Shown here piece by piece: positions 6,201 through 7,962 of a DNA stretch of 7,962 nt. Source of the stretch: Phycisphaerae bacterium. GTDB taxonomy: Bacteria; Planctomycetota; Phycisphaerae; UBA1845. A model generated the notes under the pieces. That model ran no database searches. It was not told where the DNA came from and was given only the letters and a program-made list of their open reading frames with translations. Where the stretch lies: NCBI GenBank assembly GCA_021604825.1, contig BQJS01000212.1:1-7962 (forward strand), given 5' to 3'. How positions within the stretch are numbered: the stretch's first letter is position 1; the number at the start of each line of letters is the position of its first letter. The translations under genes and the position numbers were made by a program.

Positions 6201-7962
6201 AGATGGGCCGTGCATACTTACAGAAGGACGAACGCGGCAACGCGACAACGACGATTTACGGCCACAATCAGCGCATCGTACGCAACGCGCTCAATGAAGA
6301 TACCGTTTATCTTTACGACGACAGCGGCCAACTCACCAAGACCATCGACGCCAACAGCAACGGCACAACATTCGAATACGACCGTGACGGCCGCCAGATC
6401 AAAACAATCCGCCACGATCTCACGTACACAGAAGTCGAATACGACGATGCCGGGCGCAAAACCGACGAATACGACGCCAAACGCAAGAAGACCTCCTACG
6501 AATACGACGCAGCTGGCCGTCTGCTCGCTGTGGTCGACGCGCTAACGCACCGCACCGAATACGAATACGATGAATCGGGCAATCGAACGATTCAGCGCGA
6601 CGCCGAAGGTCACGAGACGAAGATGGCTTACGACATCGCCGGTCGGCTGATCTATCGTGAGCTTCCGCTCGAGCAATCGGAGACCTTCGAGTACGACACG
6701 CTGGGCAATATGACGTCGCACACGGACTTTAACGGCGACACCACGCGCTACGTGTACGATCCGATTACCAACCGAATGACGAAGAAGATTCTTCCGTACA
6801 CTTTGTTCGGCGCAGATTGGAACGGTGAATTGCTCGGGCCGGGAGGTGCAAGCACCGGTCAATTCATCGATGGTACGGTGGACTTCGTACTGACAAGTTC
6901 AAACGGAGAAGTTGACGAACTCATCATTTCCGGAACGCACAACATCGAGCAACCATATAAAGTCATTCTCGCCCGACCGAATGCCTACGACAAAATCCAG
7001 GAAGTCGAGCACACACAGAACTTCGCATTCACGCAGTCATTTACCGGTTGGACGCCAGCATATCTCGATGCCCTCGAAGCTGGCGAGTTGGTCATTCGAC
7101 TCGTCAAAGGGAACACCAGACTTGCCACCCGCATCGTCGGTCGCTCGCCGGTGGTCGAATACGACTACACCGACGGCGGTCAGCGCATCCAAGCCGGTCG
7201 CGACACCTATGCCTATGACGAACGTGGCCGACTGACCCGCGAAACAAAAGCGACAGGCGATTACCTCAATTATGCCTACGCTGATGACGCCAACAACACG
7301 CGAACGCTTTCGATTCAACACTTCGATTTCGATGGCGTTCCGAGCAATCCAGCGGAGGTGACGTACCGCTACGATGCCCTAAACCGCCTCAGCAGCGTTT
7401 CGGACGATGGCGACACGAGCTATACGGATTACGGTTATGATCCGGTGGGCAACCGGGCATCGACGACGTATCCGAACATGACGCGGGCGGTGTATGCTTA
7501 TGACGCGCTGAATCGTTTGAGCACGTTGACGAACATGCGCAATGCCGAAGATTCAGCCGCCAACATCAGCCAGTTCGCATACACGGTGACGGATGCGGGC
7601 AATCGGACGCATGTCGACGACACTTACGCCGATGACGACACGCGAAATCGCAAGGTTGATTACGGCTACGACGATCTGTATCGGCTGACGCGTGAGACGA
7701 TCACGGAGAAGAACTCGGCGAACGAGTTCGTGGTGTCTCGTCGGATTGAGTACATGTACGACCGGGTGGGCAATCGCGAGACGATGACGGTGACGCACGA
7801 CGACATGAATACATCCGGGGCGTGTGTGACCGAATCGGTGACGGCGTATGAGTATGACGCCAACGATCGGCTGACGAAGGCGACGACGACGGTGACGCCG
7901 CTATCGCCGGTGGCTCAGGCGCGCTTCAACAATTACTACGCCCGCAGGCCAGCCGGCTGGAC
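2..7962 (+). CDS. Giant Ig-like-repeat / Rhs (YD-repeat) surface protein, partial at both ends
   Basis: One frame is open from position 2 to the window end: 2,653 full codons plus two bases, with neither start nor stop present. In order it encodes about twelve He_PIG/cadherin-like repeats (residues 1-1173), an unrecognised beta-rich domain (1174-1290), an Ig-like module (1291-1408), an Rhs preamble (1409-1652), about 27 YD repeats (1653-2263), a CHRD-like insert (2264-2383) and about ten more YD repeats (2384 onward). No membrane segment is visible; a signal peptide would lie upstream. From the families, I infer an exported or surface-anchored protein in which the Ig-like repeats form a stalk and the YD repeats a beta-shell, as in Rhs and TcC proteins. 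Possible roles are adhesion, contact-dependent antagonism or cell-surface architecture; nothing here decides between them. The end-of-core DPxG motif and any toxin tip are not reached. The open frame and Rhs assignment are firm; the biological role is unknown. Confidence 0.96.
242..538 (+). repeat. Ig-like repeat 2, with Cys pair
   Basis: Residues 81-179. It shows the acidic DPDND loop, a PPDMSIS strand and a canonical STGLITWTPS core (TWTP at 410-421). A C-x5-C loop (residues 148 and 154, CGTPGLC) follows the core and could close as a small disulphide outside the cell. It ends with the KLYKVSV strand. Confidence 0.85.
539..841 (+). repeat. Ig-like repeat 3
   Basis: Residues 180-280. It opens with VPPRFVTYPG and a Y-K-Y-L-V strand, has an AEDLDD acidic loop and a PDGMEIPDDTG strand, and a NGKITWTPT core (TWTP at 719-730). 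The closing part is EVTVEEDGEG then YHIEVFEP, without the usual GA turn. Confidence 0.85.
842..1147 (+). repeat. Ig-like repeat 4, degenerate core
   Basis: Residues 281-382. It has a YGFQVVAVDPEEEQLTYEL strand-loop-strand and a core degraded to STGLVSWSL (SWSL at 1028-1039). A DPHGGFDWMEYSINV ending keeps the family pattern, so the fold is probably intact despite loss of the Thr and Pro of TWTP. Confidence 0.8.
1148..1531 (+). repeat. Ig-like repeat 5, expanded (128 residues)
   Basis: Residues 383-510. It begins NIPPTIISTP with a Y-V-Y-H-V strand and a DPDLN loop. About 30 extra residues rich in Gly, Pro and Ala lie between the D-Y-E-L strand and the NGMTI strand, and a further acidic DNDADNN stretch follows. 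The core is AVITWTPD (TWTP at 1412-1423). The extra loop would project from the stalk. The frame is unbroken through it, so this is an in-frame insertion. Confidence 0.82.
1532..1813 (+). repeat. Ig-like repeat 6
   Basis: Residues 511-604. A compact unit that opens SNHPPEITSSP, with Y-E-Y-Q-V strand, core DTGLLTWTPM (TWTP at 1700-1711) and closing RVTDSAGADDWERFNIIV. It matches the family pattern closely. Confidence 0.87.
1814..2113 (+). repeat. Ig-like repeat 7
   Basis: Residues 605-704. It has a Gly-rich lead-in (IGGGTY), the acidic YDPDGDDSW loop, a core in which STGL is replaced by KTFRMTWTP (TWTP at 2000-2011), and the closing RVKDEAGASDEQHFTLIA. Confidence 0.83.
2114..2404 (+). repeat. 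Ig-like repeat 8, with CxxC
   Basis: Residues 705-801. It has the DDPEDGS acidic loop followed at once by CTGC (Cys 740 and 743), then a SETGEITWTP core (TWTP at 2291-2302) and RVTDTHGAWDEETYVV. The CxxC sits in the loop before the Y-S-L strand. A structural disulphide or a metal site are both possible; without His or other Cys nearby I favour a disulphide. Confidence 0.85.
2405..2689 (+). repeat. Ig-like repeat 9, variant core TWDT
   Basis: Residues 802-896. It opens LNHAPRITSTP, with a Y-E-Y-P-V strand, DEDSND acidic loop, PAGMAF strand and a GLLTWDTT core (2576-2587) where Pro is lost. It ends RVTDLASARDDQSFFVTV. It shares the LNHxP linker with the next unit. Confidence 0.83.
2690..2974 (+). 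repeat. Ig-like repeat 10, variant core AWDVP, with Cys pair
   Basis: Residues 897-991. It opens LNHPPTIDSNP, with DPEDGENLTW loop-strand, PAGMTINVNTG and a core of GGVAWDVP (W at 2861-2863). Cys 968 and 982 lie on the last two strands (ICVRATD and EQCYVLV), a spacing suited to a cross-strand disulphide. It has the same length as repeat 9 (95 residues). Confidence 0.83.
2975..3247 (+). repeat. Ig-like repeat 11, variant core TWQT
   Basis: Residues 992-1082. It opens NGAPRITSQP with a Y-E-Y-P-V strand and DPDGQE loop. The core is shortened to DETLTWQTN (TWQT at 3131-3142), without the PAGM strand. It ends AQDSQGATNTQRFQIDV. Confidence 0.82.
3248..3520 (+). repeat. Ig-like repeat 12 (last of array)
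   Basis: Residues 1083-1173. It opens VPPKITSIAP, with I-Y-Q-V-V strand, DPDDS loop, TTGMSISTNGLITWTP core (TWTP at 3407-3418) and a short closing strand PFTVSVVG. It restores the canonical core after three variant units. Confidence 0.87.
3521..3871 (+). other. Unrecognised beta-rich domain between the Ig array and the Rhs module
   Basis: Residues 1174-1290. It lacks the TWTP core and acidic loop of the preceding array. It opens FPPDIVLSVDDSNLESSGPV and continues with alternating hydrophobic strands (VIIDVKVFED, GVTLTIVLPGG, TVDFLIDDYAPPTDGAYRVIVTAKD), then a polar TATADFHTTVAG exit. The DGAYRVIVTAKD segment resembles the last strands of bacterial Ig-like or CARDB-type folds, so I infer an Ig-like sandwich of another family. 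No catalytic motif is visible. Confidence 0.55.
3872..4225 (+). other. Ig-like pre-Rhs module
   Basis: Residues 1291-1408. It opens IPPVAEITSPRGDI and has KAYDPDGNFYKYELAYRKVG, then a FASGYDEVGDDDNED acidic loop and the ending GQIDPTNMVNGLYEIRLTAWDLAGN. The phrase of type LGQIDPTxLxNGxYxIRLxAxDxxGN is a frequent neighbour of Rhs preambles in large bacterial surface proteins, and it joins directly to the Rhs start. It is probably the structural adaptor between stalk and YD shell. Confidence 0.7.
4226..4957 (+). other. Rhs N-terminal preamble and entry region
   Basis: Residues 1409-1652. It begins KVGNFTMSFQDFSIPVSGIP, followed by ISVVRTYDS (RTYDS at 4301-4315) and ELGVGWKLEL, the recognisable opening of the Rhs region in which the protein is given as a loaded polysaccharide-like or beta-shell scaffold. 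A SVTIAWPDGRTEIFEI segment (W at 4484) follows, with a TTPGTSTLELGE strand, then RRLMLTAADGSIYRFERD, DIIDLNGNEIRFD and GVTFVRNEEDRVRKVVGP, which lead into the first YD repeat. Two isolated Cys (residues 1481 and 1521) occur. The order and phrasing match Rhs family entry regions; the middle segment is less certain. Confidence 0.85.
4958..6790 (+). repeat. Rhs / YD repeat block A (about 27 units)
   Basis: Residues 1653-2263. About 27 units of 18-25 residues of the form Y-x-YD-x-x-GR-L-x-x-x-x-D-x-x-G-x-x-T. Clear examples are YEYDDVGDMTRFIDAEENAT, FEYDRDGRQIKTI, YEYDAAGRLLAVVDA and FEYDTLGNMTSHTDFNGDTT. A few are degenerate (YGHNQRIVRNALNE, FIPDEQGNVASST). A longer proline-rich loop with CGDFPC (Cys 2044 and 2049) interrupts the series near 6100-6165. 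In solved Rhs and TcC structures these repeats wind into a hollow beta-shell enclosing the effector; that role is inferred by family. The frequent codon run for E-Y-D makes gaatacgac recur in the DNA. Confidence 0.95.
6791..7150 (+). other. CHRD-like beta-rich insert within the YD shell
   Basis: Residues 2264-2383, with no YD motif. The order of segments is FGADWNGELLGPGG, STGQFIDGTVDFVLTSSNG, EVDELIISGTHNIEQPYKVIL, a polar linker, FTGWTPAYLDALEAGELVIRL and ATRIVGRSP. This mirrors CHRD domains: a target-like first strand, a G-x-x-x-F-x-L strand, a strand ending in His before a V-x-L strand, an aL-x-aGe-l-x-V strand and a final R-I-x-G strand. The usual HIH is H-N-I here and the VNVHT is absent, so the match is by pattern and weak. 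It replaces a short spacer that in typical Rhs proteins connects YD units, and the YD phase resumes with VEYDYTDGGQRIQ. The frame is unbroken. Confidence 0.5.
7151..7962 (+). repeat. Rhs / YD repeat block B (about 10 units, 3' truncated)
   Basis: Residues 2384 onward. The units change style here: alternating Y-x-YD-x-LNRL and Y-x-YD-x-VGNR types (YRYDALNRLSSVS, YGYDPVGNRASTT, YAYDALNRLSTLT, YMYDRVGNRETMT, YEYDANDRLTKAT), as is usual toward the C-terminal half of Rhs shells. Codon use also shifts from about 7.38 kb (see findings). The end-of-core motif of the YLSPDPxG type is not reached, so the remaining core and any variable tip lie downstream. Confidence 0.93.
7949..7960. repeat. 12-bp perfect palindrome at window edge
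   Basis: The sequence ccagccggctgg equals its own reverse complement; the next flanking pair does not match. It lies in the coding frame (residues P-A-G-W), in a stretch that has left the YD pattern. It could be chance, or the edge of a small inserted repeat cut off by the window. Confidence 0.5.

Noticed and set aside
5976..6545. 189-codon open frame on the + strand in another phase
   Set aside because: It reads YD codons out of phase, giving an Asn/Thr/Arg/Pro-rich low-complexity product without domains, within a well-supported Rhs block.
4958..7900. Recurrent gaatacgac words resembling short direct repeats or CRISPR spacing
   Set aside because: The words are codons for E-Y-D in YD repeats, in frame and at irregular protein-driven spacing; the intervening DNA is coding and repeats are not identical.
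7919..7962. Rhs toxin tip or immunity gene at the 3' end
   Set aside because: No end-of-core DPxG motif is reached and no toxin motif is visible; the variable tip would lie beyond the window.
1..7962. Promoter, ribosome binding site, terminator or RNA gene
   Set aside because: No non-coding gap exists in the window; any apparent motif falls inside the continuous coding frame.

Overview
The whole window lies inside one giant gene on the + strand. The frame whose codons begin at position 2 stays open from the first base to the last (2,653 complete codons, no stop). Neither start nor stop codon is in the window, so the product is longer than 2,650 residues. I read this frame codon by codon and found no frameshift or in-frame stop. 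No second gene, RNA gene, promoter, terminator, CRISPR array or mobile element could be supported.

Layout of the protein. (1) Positions 2-3520 encode a tandem array of about twelve beta-sandwich repeats of the putative-Ig / cadherin-like type (He_PIG-like). Each has an N/PP linker, an acidic DPD/DPEDG loop, a TWTP core and a D-x-x-G-A segment. (2) Positions 3521-3871 encode a beta-rich stretch with no TWTP core, which I do not recognise. (3) Positions 3872-4225 encode another Ig-like module ending in an NGLYEIRLTAWDLAGN-type strand, a usual neighbour of Rhs regions. (4) Positions 4226-4957 encode the Rhs entry region: a VGNF...FSIPVSGIPISVVRTYDS preamble, then a WPDGRTEIF-type segment and an AADGSIYRFE/DLNGNEIRF segment. 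(5) Positions 4958-6790 encode about 27 Rhs/YD repeats. (6) Positions 6791-7150 encode an approximately 120-residue non-YD beta-rich insert that resembles a CHRD domain. (7) Positions 7151-7962 encode about ten more YD repeats. The window ends before any DPxG end-of-core motif or variable C-terminal tip.

The parts read as one very large surface or secreted protein: an extended, possibly calcium-stabilised Ig-like stalk carrying an Rhs/YD shell. In characterised Rhs and Tc-toxin C proteins such a shell encloses a C-terminal effector. Whether this protein carries a toxin tip cannot be judged here because that end lies outside the window.

The organism is probably a bacterium with roughly 50-55% GC (judged by eye) and large mosaic surface proteins. 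Ig-array plus Rhs fusions of this style are typical of Planctomycetota and related phyla, and also occur in Myxococcota and others, so this assignment is weak. The most notable points are the CHRD-like insert within the YD shell, an abrupt change in codon use at about 7.38-7.45 kb, and a consecutive block of divergent Ig-like repeats. I did not find a convincing wholly new multi-gene system; the window holds part of one gene.
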